Shown here piece after piece: positions 44,820-53,693 of a DNA stretch of 64,000 nt. The stretch spans positions 1 to 64,000 of the forward strand of contig JAZKSG010000001.1 in NCBI GenBank assembly GCA_036626215.1, read 5' to 3'. Under the pieces are notes generated by a model. That model ran no database searches, was not told the DNA's origin, and saw only the letters and a list, made by a program, of their open reading frames with translations. The stretch comes from JAZKSG01 sp036626215. GTDB taxonomy: Archaea; Thermoplasmatota; E2; DHVEG-1. How positions within the stretch are numbered: the first letter of the stretch is position 1; the number at the start of each line of letters is the position of its first letter. The position numbers and the translations under genes were made by a program.

Positions 44820-47030
44820 ATGAATAAAGAGGAAATTACTTTAAAAATATCAGAAGCATTTCAACAAGATGTAGGCTACGGCAGAGCACGTATCGATAAT
44901 CAAACACGTGTAGAACTCGACTTATCTATAGGAGATGTCATAGAAATAGAAGGACAAAAAACTACCGCTGCAGTCGTATGGAGAGCACACCCAACCGACG
45001 AGGGAAAGAAAATACTGCGCATAGATAATCTTACACGTAAAAACTGTGGTGCCGGACTAGGAGACAGAGTGAAAGTAAGAAAAGCAGACATAAACGAAGC
45101 TAAACAAGTAACTCTTGCACCTCTTATATCCAAAGGTCAACAGATACAATTTGGCAGAGGGATAGACAACCTAATCAAAAAAGGACTTCTTAAAAGACCT
45201 CTAACCAAAGGAGATAACGTCATAATCCCTGGTATAGCCTTATTCGGGAGTTCGCTCCCTTTTGTCATAATCAACACCAACCCTAGCGGCATAGTATCAA
45301 TTAACGAAAATACTAACATCAAAGTTAAAGAAGAAGCTGCCAAAACAGAGGATATGGAAGGACCAAGCGTAAGCTACGAAGACATCGGAGGTCTGAACGA
45401 AGAGATATCTAGAGTGCGTGAAATGATAGAGCTGCCTCTAAAACATCCAGAGTTGTTTGACCGACTGGGTATAGACCCGCCAAAAGGAGTTTTACTACAT
45501 GGTCCTCCAGGAACAGGAAAAACACTGATAGCAAAGGCAGTGGCAAACGAATCCGGGGCAAACTTCTACACAATAAACGGCCCCGAAATCATGAGTAAAT
45601 ACTATGGGCAGAGTGAAGAAAATCTAAGGAAAATTTTTGATGAGGCAGAAAAAAATGCGCCATCAATTGTTTTCATAGACGAAATCGATGCAATAGCCAG
45701 TAAAAGAGCTGAAACACACGGAGAAGTAGAAAAACGTGTAGTGTCGCAACTTCTAACACTGATGGATGGGTTAAAAGGAAGAGGGAAAGTCATTGTTATA
45801 GGAGCCACAAACATACCAGATCAAGTAGACCCCGCACTTCGCCGGCCAGGCCGATTTGACCGAGAAATACGAATCGATGCACCAGATCGAGGAGGACGTA
45901 AAGAAATTCTACAAATACACACCCGTGGTATGCCAAAAGCAGAAAATATAGACCTTGAACAGCTAGCTGATATCACCTATGGATATGTAGGAGCAGACCT
46001 TGCAGCTCTTGCAAGAGAATCAGCGATGAATTCACTTAGAAGATACCTACCCGAAATAAACCTAGACGAACCCATACCTGTAGACGTCCTAGAAAAAATG
46101 GAAGTCAACATGGATGATTTTAAAGAGGCACATCGTGGTATCGAACCATCCGCGATGAGAGAATTTATTGTACAGGTACCAAAAGTATCGTGGGAAGACG
46201 TAGGTGGGTTAGAAAACGTTAAACAACAGTTGCGCGAAGCAGTAGAATGGCCGCTAACCAAAAAAGAAGTCTTTGAAAGAATGGGTATAGAAACACCAAG
46301 CGGAATTTTACTTTACGGCCCACCCGGAACTGGAAAAACATTACTAGCGAAAGCAGTGGCGCATGAATCAAAAGCTAATTTCATTTCAATAAAAGGACCA
46401 GAAGTTATGAGCAAATGGGTAGGCGAAAGTGAAAAAGCAGTAAGAGAATTATTCAAAAAAGCTCGACAGGTTGCACCAACCATAGTTTTCCTTGATGAAC
46501 TAGACAGCATCGCTCCTCAGAGAGGCACCCACACTGGCTCCCATGTCACAGATAGTGTGGTAAACCAACTGCTGACGAGTATCGACGGACTTGAAAGCAT
46601 GGAAGGAGTCGTTGTAGTCGGTGCTACAAACAGACCCGATATAATTGATCCCGGTCTGTTGAGACCTGGCCGTTTCGATAGACTTATATCTATTCCTTCA
46701 CCAGATCGAAAAGCAAGATTAGAGATACTTAAAATCCATACACGTCGTATGCCAATCGCAGATGACGTAGATCTAGAAGAATTAGCCGATAAAACAGAGA
46801 ATTATTCAGGCGCAGACATTGAAGCATTATGCCGAGAGGCAGCAATGATAGCAATAAGACAGGACGAAAACGCTGATAAAGTAGAGATGAAACACTTTGA
46901 TGAAGCCATGGAAAGTGTTAGAGCATCTATAACCCCAGATATGAAAAACTTCTATGAGAAAATGTCTGGAGATCTTGGCAAGGGTGTAGCAAACAAAGAC
47001 ATAGAAAAAAGACAGTTAGATGTAGCCTAA
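44820..47030 (+). CDS. Cdc48/VAT AAA+ ATPase
   Basis: A protein of 736 residues from the ATG at 44820, where GGTGGA lies nine bases upstream. The N domain (residues 1-180) has the double-psi barrel DVGYGRARIDNQTRVELDL. D1 carries GPPGTGKT near 228 and FIDEIDAIASKR; D2 carries GPPGTGKT near 500 and FLDELDSIAPQRG. Both have the second region of homology (GRFDREI, GRFDRLI). It unfolds proteins for degradation, probably with a proteasome. Length matches VAT of Thermoplasma (745). Confidence 0.95.
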   Translation: MNKEEITLKISEAFQQDVGYGRARIDNQTRVELDLSIGDVIEIEGQKTTAAVVWRAHPTDEGKKILRIDNLTRKNCGAGLGDRVKVRKADINEAKQVTLAPLISKGQQIQFGRGIDNLIKKGLLKRPLTKGDNVIIPGIALFGSSLPFVIINTNPSGIVSINENTNIKVKEEAAKTEDMEGPSVSYEDIGGLNEEISRVREMIELPLKHPELFDRLGIDPPKGVLLHGPPGTGKTLIAKAVANESGANFYTINGPEIMSKYYGQSEENLRKIFDEAEKNAPSIVFIDEIDAIASKRAETHGEVEKRVVSQLLTLMDGLKGRGKVIVIGATNIPDQVDPALRRPGRFDREIRIDAPDRGGRKEILQIHTRGMPKAENIDLEQLADITYGYVGADLAALARESAMNSLRRYLPEINLDEPIPVDVLEKMEVNMDDFKEAHRGIEPSAMREFIVQVPKVSWEDVGGLENVKQQLREAVEWPLTKKEVFERMGIETPSGILLYGPPGTGKTLLAKAVAHESKANFISIKGPEVMSKWVGESEKAVRELFKKARQVAPTIVFLDELDSIAPQRGTHTGSHVTDSVVNQLLTSIDGLESMEGVVVVGATNRPDIIDPGLLRPGRFDRLISIPSPDRKARLEILKIHTRRMPIADDVDLEELADKTENYSGADIEALCREAAMIAIRQDENADKVEMKHFDEAMESVRASITPDMKNFYEKMSGDLGKGVANKDIEKRQLDVA

Positions 47031-47152
47031 AATAAAACAGTTGTTCTCTACTCTTCTCTACTCTTTTTTTCTATTTTTAGGGAAAAAGGATAAAAATAGA
47101 TACTTCTATTCAATATACGAGATTCATTATAAAATAAAGGAGGTAAAAAAAT

Positions 47153-47389
47153 ATGAAAATCACCGAAGATGAACTAAGAGGAAAAACAGTCATGAGTGAA
47201 GAAGGACTTTATCTAGGGGTTATGCGTAATTCAACTACGGATAAAAAAACAGGTGAACTTGTAAACATTTTAGTAGAACCTTCAGAAGATGTAGACCCGA
47301 GACTTTATCATTTGGATGATGGGGGGAATCTTATATTTCCATTCAAATCAATAAAATCAGTAAAAGACGTTATAATAATTGGTAACTAA
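47153..47389 (+). CDS. PRC-barrel domain protein
   Basis: A protein of 78 residues with the PRC-barrel pattern: LRGKTVMSEEGLYLGVMRNSTTDKKTGELVNILVEPSE and ending in FPFKSIKSVKDVIIIGN. Small PRC-barrels in archaea are linked to RNA handling or cell division. An AAAGGAGG ribosome site is next to the ATG. It lies just before the candidate replication origin. Confidence 0.88.
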   Translation: MKITEDELRGKTVMSEEGLYLGVMRNSTTDKKTGELVNILVEPSEDVDPRLYHLDDGGNLIFPFKSIKSVKDVIIIGN

Positions 47390-47557
47390 AACCAGTTTGC
47401 AGTTTGAAAATATAATTCATAAACCCTATCTTTTAGACTTTTTCTTAAAAATTTTACGTTTTTTTTTTGATAGATTTATAGTCTTCTATCTATCATGCAA
47501 CATGATTTTTTTCCTAAAATTTTATCTAGAATAGAGAATAGTACGATAAAAGAGACA

Positions 47558-47577
47558 CCCCTTCATTTCGACTGGAA
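47558..47577 (-). repeat. ORB-like element 1
   Basis: On the minus strand this reads TTCCAGTCGAAATGAAGGGG, close to the archaeal origin recognition box (TCCAGTGGAAACAAAGGGG type). It matches element 3 in 16 of 20 positions or better and points the other way. Confidence 0.65.
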
Positions 47578-47761
47578 GAGGATCAATGGCGGGGTATAGT
47601 TTCATATATAATATGTAAGACGTAAGTATAGACAGCAACGTATTCGTTTAATGGTATTTCAATATTCTCATTTTTAAAAATATATTAATAGACAAATCTT
47701 TTTATTTTTTATTCAAAATCACAAAATTTGACACTTTTTTGGCAACCCACACATTTTTCTT

Positions 47762-47781
47762 TTCCACATGAAACAAAGGCC
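47762..47781 (+). repeat. ORB-like element 2
   Basis: Reads TTCCACATGAAACAAAGGCC, keeping TCCA, GAAACAAAGG of the archaeal origin recognition box. It lies across the AT-rich tract from element 1, facing it. Confidence 0.6.
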
Positions 47782-47837
47782 TATCCCATTATTGTTTTAA
47801 CCAACTAATATTATAAACTAAAATCAATTTTTTAAGG

Positions 47838-47861
47838 AGTACCCTCCTAGAGATAGGTACT
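47838..47861. repeat. Inverted repeat AGTACC-N12-GGTACT
   Basis: Perfect six-base arms AGTACC and GGTACT, separated by 12 bases, in the region before the cdc6 gene. A second small stem (AGGAG-TACC-CTCCT) overlaps the left arm. It could be an operator for cdc6 or a hairpin. Confidence 0.4.
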
Positions 47862-47897
47862 GAAAAATATAAACAAGTTTTTAATACCACCCTCCCA

Positions 47898-47917
47898 TTA
47901 CACATGAAATGAAGGGG
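47898..47917 (+). repeat. ORB-like element 3, overlapping the cdc6 ribosome site
   Basis: Reads TTACACATGAAATGAAGGGG, very near elements 1 and 2. The G-run at 47914-47918 is also the only ribosome site for the TTG start of cdc6, so Orc1 binding here could shut its own gene. Confidence 0.55.
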
Positions 47918-47924
47918 GAATATT

Positions 47925-49187
47925 TTGGCGAATAAGAAAAACACTGTTAACAGTGACATATTTGGTAGACTACTAAAATCTAACGGTATTTTTATGAACC
48001 GTGAGGCAATGCGCCCATCTTACATGCCTGATGTTTTACCACATAGGGAAAAAGAAATAGATAACTTAGCTTCTGTTCTTGTACCTGCTCTAAGAGGAGA
48101 AACACCTTCAAATGTTTTCATATATGGTAAAACTGGAACTGGAAAAACAGCAGTTACTAAGTTTCTAGGGAAAGAACTTTTGAAGAAAGGTGAAGAAACA
48201 GGAAAAGACGTTAATTTTATTTATATTAACTGTGAAGTGGTCGACACACAATATCGTCTTCTCCAGAACATAACTAATCATTTTATTGAAGAGTGGTCTG
48301 AAAGAATTCCTTTTACCGGTTGGCCAACTGACCAAGTTTTTGCTAAGCTTAAAAAGATGATTGAAAAAAACGGTGGAGTAGCTGTCATCATACTCGATGA
48401 AATTGACAAGTTAAAAGGAGATGAAGCTCTCTATAATCTTTCACGTATCAACAGCGACCTACAAAACGCCAAAGTTTCTATTGTAGGAATTTCAAATGAT
48501 CTTAAATTCACTGAGTTTCTTGATCCACGGGTAAAATCTAGTCTCGGTGAAGAAAATATGATTTTTCCACCCTATAACGCTGGAGAACTACAAGACATTC
48601 TGCATCAAAGGGTAGATATTGCGTTGAGAGATAACGCAGTAAGCGATGATGTGATCCCTCTCTGTGCTGCTCTTGCTGCACAGGAACATGGTGATGCCCG
48701 TAGAGCATTAGACCTTCTTCGTATGAGTGCTGAACTTGTGGAACGAAGTGATTCTCCTAAAGTTACAAAAAAATTTGTTCGACTAGCTCAAAACAAGATA
48801 GAAGTAGATCGTGTTATAGAAGTAGTTAGAACACTTCCCACTCAATCTAAACTTATCCTATTCGCTATTTTGTTGCAAGAAAAGCACAACAAGAAGACTG
48901 AGTCAGCTGCTGCTATAACTACAGGAGAGGTCTATAGCGTCTATAAAAACCTTTGTAAAAGAACTCGGACAGATTGTTTAACCCAGCGAAGGGTGGCAGA
49001 TCTTATTTCTGAGTTGGATATGCTTGGCATAATTACAGCAAGGGTAATATCTAAGGGTAGATATGGCCGGACACGTGAAATCAAGATGTCTTCTTCTTCT
49101 GAAGAAATCGCTGATATTCTTAAGGAAGATGAGGTTTTTGAAGATCTATCTAATTATAAATTCCATGGACAGGCAAGATTGATTTAA
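47925..49187 (+). CDS. cdc6: Orc1/Cdc6 replication initiator
   Basis: A protein of 420 residues starting at TTG, chosen for the GAAGGGGG ribosome site seven bases before it. The AAA+ ATPase has IYGKTGTGKTAV near residue 66 (Walker A) and VAVIILDEIDKL near 155 (Walker B), then sensor 2 (EHGDARRALDLLRMSAEL). A C-terminal winged helix follows (TQRRVADLISELDMLGIITARVISKGRYGRTREI). It binds ORB repeats and loads MCM. The adjacent intergenic region carries such repeats. Confidence 0.95.
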   Translation: MANKKNTVNSDIFGRLLKSNGIFMNREAMRPSYMPDVLPHREKEIDNLASVLVPALRGETPSNVFIYGKTGTGKTAVTKFLGKELLKKGEETGKDVNFIYINCEVVDTQYRLLQNITNHFIEEWSERIPFTGWPTDQVFAKLKKMIEKNGGVAVIILDEIDKLKGDEALYNLSRINSDLQNAKVSIVGISNDLKFTEFLDPRVKSSLGEENMIFPPYNAGELQDILHQRVDIALRDNAVSDDVIPLCAALAAQEHGDARRALDLLRMSAELVERSDSPKVTKKFVRLAQNKIEVDRVIEVVRTLPTQSKLILFAILLQEKHNKKTESAAAITTGEVYSVYKNLCKRTRTDCLTQRRVADLISELDMLGIITARVISKGRYGRTREIKMSSSSEEIADILKEDEVFEDLSNYKFHGQARLI

Positions 49188-49642
49188 AAGATAGAAAATT
49201 TTCTTTTCCCTTTTTCATTTTATTTCATATTTTTTCTAAAAAACATTTTAAAAAATCTTGATTAAAAGTGTAATTAAGGGGGCCGGGGAAATTACAGTTT
49301 TTTTGTTGTTATCATGAAAGCCATGATTTCTTTTTGTTAGGAATCGGGAATTTTGGTAAGCCCCATCCTTTTACCCTCTCTTTCTTCTTTAACTCGTTCC
49401 ACCGGTTTTCCCCCAAAAATTTACAAATAGAATGTAATACGGAACGCATTATTAAACTTTTACAAATAAATTGATGCCGCCGTTGATAAGATAATGTTAG
49501 ACTTAGAAACTATGCCTAAAATGCCAAAGCAACGATTAATATCTGGGCATAATAAATATTTACTTTTATGTAACAAAGTTTATAAAATATAAAAACAAAT
49601 ATTATTATAGAAAGATATAATAAAATGATGGATTGAAGGTAT
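49188..49642. other. Intergenic region with G/C-rich island and one small reading frame
   Basis: About 455 bases. The first 70 bases are T-rich and act as a likely terminator for cdc6. A locally G/C-rich segment near 49277-49425 (GGGGGCCGGGGAAA; CCACCGGTTTTCCCCC) stands out in an AT-rich background. It contains the small minus-strand frame described separately. The last 150 bases are AT-rich promoter DNA. I see no ORB-like repeat here. Confidence 0.4.
49312..49449 (-). CDS. Possible 45-residue peptide or gene remnant
   Basis: A minus-strand frame from ATG at 49449 to TGA gives a 45-residue basic, Trp-rich peptide with motifs CKFLGENRWNELKKKERVKG and WGLPKFPIPNKKKSWLS. It has no convincing ribosome site. 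Composition is much more gene-like than random AT-rich spacer and it sits in the only G/C-rich patch of the region. It may be the leftover N-terminus of a transposase or an unknown small protein. No match is recognised. Confidence 0.3.
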   Translation of the reverse strand: MRSVLHSICKFLGENRWNELKKKERVKGWGLPKFPIPNKKKSWLS

Positions 49643-50092
49643 ATGATAAAAAATAAAGAAATCATTGGACCGTTAATTATGACATTTCTTTTGATATCAC
49701 TGTTTTGTATAATGCCTGTTTCTTCAGAAAAAGAAAAAAATTTTAAAAAAGAAGAGTTAAACAACTCAGGTATATTCGATAAACTTTCGGTTTTTTGCAA
49801 GATTAATTCTTCTGGGAAAGCCAGAATAGTAACTGGAGGGGAAGGGTATCCTTCAAAGAATTCAAGTTTGACTATACTTATAGATATAGATTGCAGCGGA
49901 GAAGAATCCTACGGGGAGACTAATATAACCCCTATGCTTGGATATGCTCCTTGGAATAAAAAAATAAATGGATCACATAGACTCATAATTTGGGGTTTCT
50001 GGGGTGATTTTCAGCGAGAAAATCTTGAAACCTCATCTGGACCCGTAGATTATACTTTGAATGGAAAAGCTCTATTTGTCCAAATAATATAA
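49643..50092 (+). CDS. Small secreted protein, unrecognised
   Basis: A protein of 149 residues with a signal peptide (IIGPLIMTFLLISLFCIMPVSSE). The mature part contains CKINSSGKARIVTGGEG, ILIDIDCSGEES, IIWGFWGDF and a C-terminal SGPVDYTLNGKALFVQII, which looks like a beta-sandwich. Two Cys could form a disulfide. No family recognised. It converges on the secreted C25 peptidase gene. Confidence 0.65.
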   Translation: MIKNKEIIGPLIMTFLLISLFCIMPVSSEKEKNFKKEELNNSGIFDKLSVFCKINSSGKARIVTGGEGYPSKNSSLTILIDIDCSGEESYGETNITPMLGYAPWNKKINGSHRLIIWGFWGDFQRENLETSSGPVDYTLNGKALFVQII

Positions 50093-50148
50093 AAAAACAC
50101 ATATTTTTTCTGTAAATATCTATAAAGAAATAATAAAGAGGATGTTTT

Positions 50149-52170
50149 TTATTGCGGGTATCCTCCAATTTTTAGGCTCGGGTCTCCAAGTAAAACCCAT
50201 TGTTGAACTGTTTTAGCATGACCTGCAGGGACATCTGACATGTCGAAAGTGTCAACATAGGTTTTTATTGATTCCATGAAAGCTTCTCCCAGTATTTCGT
50301 GGCCATGTTCACCATATTGTCTAAAGAATTCTATAGTTATCCATCCGTCCCCACCATCAGTTGTGGATATTTTACCTATACGTCCATATCCTAATCCGGT
50401 GTTTCCTATAGTGGCTATAGCTCCCCCTTCTTTCAAACGTACAATATTCCAGCTGAAACATTCAGGTACAGGTGAACCATATGTCCACATCTGGTTGTCT
50501 TTTCCAAGCTGATAGTATAAGATGTGCATGATAGTTGGAATTAATGACACGTTGAACTGACTGTTATGGCATCCTCCTATAACCATCACAGGTAGCTTAT
50601 CATCATTAGAAAGTTTATTCATTGGGTAATACGGGCGGTCAAGGAAGGATTTGAGTCTGTGTGGTTTTAGAGTTGTTACACGTAGACCTGTAACACTACC
50701 ACCACTACGATCTCCTGGTACGCCGGGGTAATGGTCTGCCCAAACATTAGGGCTTCCATGTCCGGACATAAATACAAAACCATTTCCTTCGTTTAATGCC
50801 TCCATGACATCTTTTTCACCGGAGAAGCCGCCGTTTGAAGCCCAGAGTATATTCTTTTTGAATTCATCTGGCATATAGTATAATGCTCCTCCTCTACCCA
50901 TCAGTTTTTTGTCGCCAGTTACCCATTCACCTTCATAGTACATTTCGGTGTTGTTTCTCCATTCGTTGAAAACCTTCTCACCGTCTTCGTTCTCTACCCA
51001 TATATGCATATTTGTTGTGTTTCCATATGGTTTTGGGTCATATGATTTACCCCGTATATGCATTGTTTTGTTTTCGTAGCTGACGTTTGCCCAACCTGTA
51101 AATTCATTACAATAATCATTTGCTTGTGGGTCAAAAGATACATCATCTTTCCCTAAGACATCTCCATCTGATGGTGAAGTAATCTCTGCTATTGGTAGGG
51201 CAGGATATTGATTCACCTGTAGATTATCGTCATGATTGAAAGTAACAGATGATTCTGATGAATGATTAACAGTTACTTTAACTATATCCAGATTTCCTTT
51301 TACTCCTTCTTTGTTGGTGCTTTGTCCATAAATAGTATATTCACCAGATGGTAGACCACTACTGTTCCATTGGAAATCAAGGTCTTCTTGATCGAGGAAA
51401 CCATCCCCGGATACCACTGTCATCTTTTTAAACCATTCTTTTCCATACGTATTTTTCTCATAGTGAATTATTTTATCTACAACGTTTTTTACCTCTAGAC
51501 GATTTCTGCATGCTAGACGACCAACTGCTATCTCTGGCGAGTAGTCTATGCCGCTGTCGTTTTTTTCAACACCAGGTTTATCATATACTGCAAAATAATC
51601 ATCATTATTTGGATCCCAGCTGCTGAAAGTATCATTTTCATCATATATATCTGCGTAGTATAAATCACTTATTACACCAGGGTCGTGAACATCTGAGGCA
51701 GATGCTGTAACAGTATTCAACGGATGCTTAGGGTTGTCATAAAAATTGGTATAACGAACAGGAACATACCAATGATCTGCTCCATAGTTTGCTGTGTCTC
51801 TAGGCCTAGCATATATTTTTGATTTTAAACCTCCAACCAGCAATAGGTATTTGATATTCCATTCATCATAGGCATGTTTCACAAAATATTTGATTTTCTC
51901 TGGTTTGTCTCGGCCGTCGTAGTTTTGATAGATGTTGTCTGTCGTCTCCATAATTGTTTTTATGCCCATTTCTTCTTTATGATCAACTAACCTTTGTAAT
52001 TGCCGGGTAAACGTTTTGTGGGTAATTATCAGCAAATCATATTCTGAATTTGTTGATGATTTTTCTATATTGTTACTCGTTGTTTCATTTGACTCTATTG
52101 CGAAAGCCCCAGCTGCGTTCAATAAAAACAGGCCTGCCACCAAAATAGGCAGTATTTTTTTTATATTCAT
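50149..52170 (-). CDS. Secreted C25 (gingipain-like) cysteine peptidase
   Basis: A protein of 673 residues. A signal peptide (KILPILVAGLFLLNAAGAFA) is followed by YDLLIITHKTFTRQLQRLVDHKEEMGIKTIMETTDNIYQNYDG, the C25 opening. Catalytic His is in MSGHGSPNVWADH (H471) and catalytic Cys in VIGGCHNSQFN (C534). The C-terminus AKTVQQWVLLGDPSLKIGG is typical. It should cut proteins outside the cell. No membrane anchor or sorting tail is visible. A GGGAGG ribosome site precedes the ATG, and an ABC exporter gene pair lies upstream on the same strand. Gingipain-like peptidases are reported from protein-degrading sediment archaea. Confidence 0.9.
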   Translation of the reverse strand: MNIKKILPILVAGLFLLNAAGAFAIESNETTSNNIEKSSTNSEYDLLIITHKTFTRQLQRLVDHKEEMGIKTIMETTDNIYQNYDGRDKPEKIKYFVKHAYDEWNIKYLLLVGGLKSKIYARPRDTANYGADHWYVPVRYTNFYDNPKHPLNTVTASASDVHDPGVISDLYYADIYDENDTFSSWDPNNDDYFAVYDKPGVEKNDSGIDYSPEIAVGRLACRNRLEVKNVVDKIIHYEKNTYGKEWFKKMTVVSGDGFLDQEDLDFQWNSSGLPSGEYTIYGQSTNKEGVKGNLDIVKVTVNHSSESSVTFNHDDNLQVNQYPALPIAEITSPSDGDVLGKDDVSFDPQANDYCNEFTGWANVSYENKTMHIRGKSYDPKPYGNTTNMHIWVENEDGEKVFNEWRNNTEMYYEGEWVTGDKKLMGRGGALYYMPDEFKKNILWASNGGFSGEKDVMEALNEGNGFVFMSGHGSPNVWADHYPGVPGDRSGGSVTGLRVTTLKPHRLKSFLDRPYYPMNKLSNDDKLPVMVIGGCHNSQFNVSLIPTIMHILYYQLGKDNQMWTYGSPVPECFSWNIVRLKEGGAIATIGNTGLGYGRIGKISTTDGGDGWITIEFFRQYGEHGHEILGEAFMESIKTYVDTFDMSDVPAGHAKTVQQWVLLGDPSLKIGGYPQ

Positions 52171-52253
52171 TTCTATAGCCTCCCTACTAATTCAAAATTA
52201 TTAATAATATAATTGCTTATAAATATTATGTATGTTTTTTCAAATACCAGTTT

Positions 52254-53693
52254 TTATAGAGATAACTCTCCTTTTCTAAGAGCTTCTACCGGTGGGAGCA
52301 TAGATGCTTTTTTAGCAGGTATAGCTGCTGCTAATACTGACAAAAGTACAGGTAGGAGCAAAGCCACCAACAAGGTAAGCCAGTTAACTATAAAACCAAT
52401 TTTCAGTTGTGTGCCTGCAATAAACTCTACGCTTAGACCATACCAGTTAACTATATTCATTACAATCAAAGAGAGAACAATCCCAACCACACCAGCTATA
52501 AAACCGATTATTAACCCCTGGTATAAAAATATTTTAAATATCGTCCTATCACGCGCTCCAAATGCTTTTAAACTCCCTATTTCTCGGGTTTTCCGCATTA
52601 TAATTGAACCCATCACATATTTTATTGCTGCTCCGCATAAGAACAATGTAACTCCTATGCTTCCCCAGAGCATAATTGTTACAACATCTTGCATGCTCCC
52701 TGTGATATATATCAAAAAATCATGCCAGCTAAAAACTTTATAATTTGGTACAGCATCACTAATCTCTTCTTTTATCTCCTGGGAGCGCCCTGCAGGATTT
52801 AGCCTGTGTAAAGGCTCTGGTGCTTTAACTAATACGGCATCTCCTCGGCTTCTATCTACTTCTATGGGGTGGTATCCTTTAAATGTTCCAACCCCCGGGA
52901 TATACCAATCTTTACCAGTTATTTCCCCGTATCCTTTGATTTCTCTTACGCTGTCGGCATGCATAAACCATATCATAGCTTCCAATGTTGGCGTTCCGCT
53001 AGTGTATAACCCAATTACTTTTACAGGTACGGTTGCATAACTGGCTTGATTTCCGGAAACACTTAGCGTTAAGGATATTGTTTTACCTACATCTATATAC
53101 GGATGGATTTTAGCTGCAGTTTCACCTACAATAATAGGATAAGGTTCTTCGTTCTCAAACGGTTTTTCGCTACTTCCATATGTAAAATCTGGGAGATCAC
53201 CAGGTCCTTTAACTTCTATATATAATGGTGTGTGCCCTCGCAAAACAGGGTCATTTTCTCGAAAAAAACGTCCTTTAACTATTTTATCCTGTATGTTAGA
53301 AACAAGTTTTTCTTTTTCTGGGTTGATCCCTTGGACTGTACAGGCATCCATCATGCCTTCTTCAGCTCCCAAACCATAAGCTCCTTGAGCCGTTACTCTG
53401 ATACTTGTCATATACTCAGGAAATCTATTTTCGATTTTTTTTGCTATTTCGCCTGCATCCTTTAATTCAGGCTCTGTACCATATATGTCTCTGGCATTGC
53501 AGCTTGGATCAACGATTATTGCGTCACTGGTAACCAGTTTTGTAGTGTCATCAACTACTTGCATCATATAGTTTAGATATGCGTTTTCCAACATGAAGGA
53601 AGACATAGTCAACGCTATAACTAAGATAATAACTCCATAAATCCGTTTATGGTCTCTTAATTCACCAATTGCGAGACGGCTACTAACACCCAA
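52254..53693 (-). CDS. MacB/FtsX-type ABC transporter permease
   Basis: A protein of 479 residues. I chose the TTG at 53693, because GGAGGGAG lies just upstream inside the ATPase gene; an in-frame start 13 codons earlier lacks this. After one helix near residue 30 comes a large extracytoplasmic domain (to about residue 340), then three helices, as in MacB/LolC permeases (SIIMRKTREIGSLKAFGARDRTIFKIFLYQ, IPAKKASMLPPVEALR). It works with the ATPase, whose end it overlaps by 11 bases. Likely role: mechanotransmission or export of a lipid or peptide. Confidence 0.9.
   Translation of the reverse strand: MGVSSRLAIGELRDHKRIYGVIILVIALTMSSFMLENAYLNYMMQVVDDTTKLVTSDAIIVDPSCNARDIYGTEPELKDAGEIAKKIENRFPEYMTSIRVTAQGAYGLGAEEGMMDACTVQGINPEKEKLVSNIQDKIVKGRFFRENDPVLRGHTPLYIEVKGPGDLPDFTYGSSEKPFENEEPYPIIVGETAAKIHPYIDVGKTISLTLSVSGNQASYATVPVKVIGLYTSGTPTLEAMIWFMHADSVREIKGYGEITGKDWYIPGVGTFKGYHPIEVDRSRGDAVLVKAPEPLHRLNPAGRSQEIKEEISDAVPNYKVFSWHDFLIYITGSMQDVVTIMLWGSIGVTLFLCGAAIKYVMGSIIMRKTREIGSLKAFGARDRTIFKIFLYQGLIIGFIAGVVGIVLSLIVMNIVNWYGLSVEFIAGTQLKIGFIVNWLTLLVALLLPVLLSVLAAAIPAKKASMLPPVEALRKGELSL

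Larger units (their letters stand above)
47390..47924. other. Candidate replication origin (oriC) region
   Basis: A 535-base intergenic region directly before orc1/cdc6. It carries three ORB-like repeats (see the separate entries), one inverted with respect to the other two. An AT-rich stretch at about 47650-47755 lies between the inverted pair and could be the unwinding element. No open frame or tRNA is visible. Archaeal origins normally lie beside an orc1/cdc6 gene and use this layout. Confidence 0.65.

Noticed and set aside
52213..52743. Plus-strand frame of 176 codons
   Set aside because: Antisense to the ABC permease gene; no family pattern and no ribosome site.
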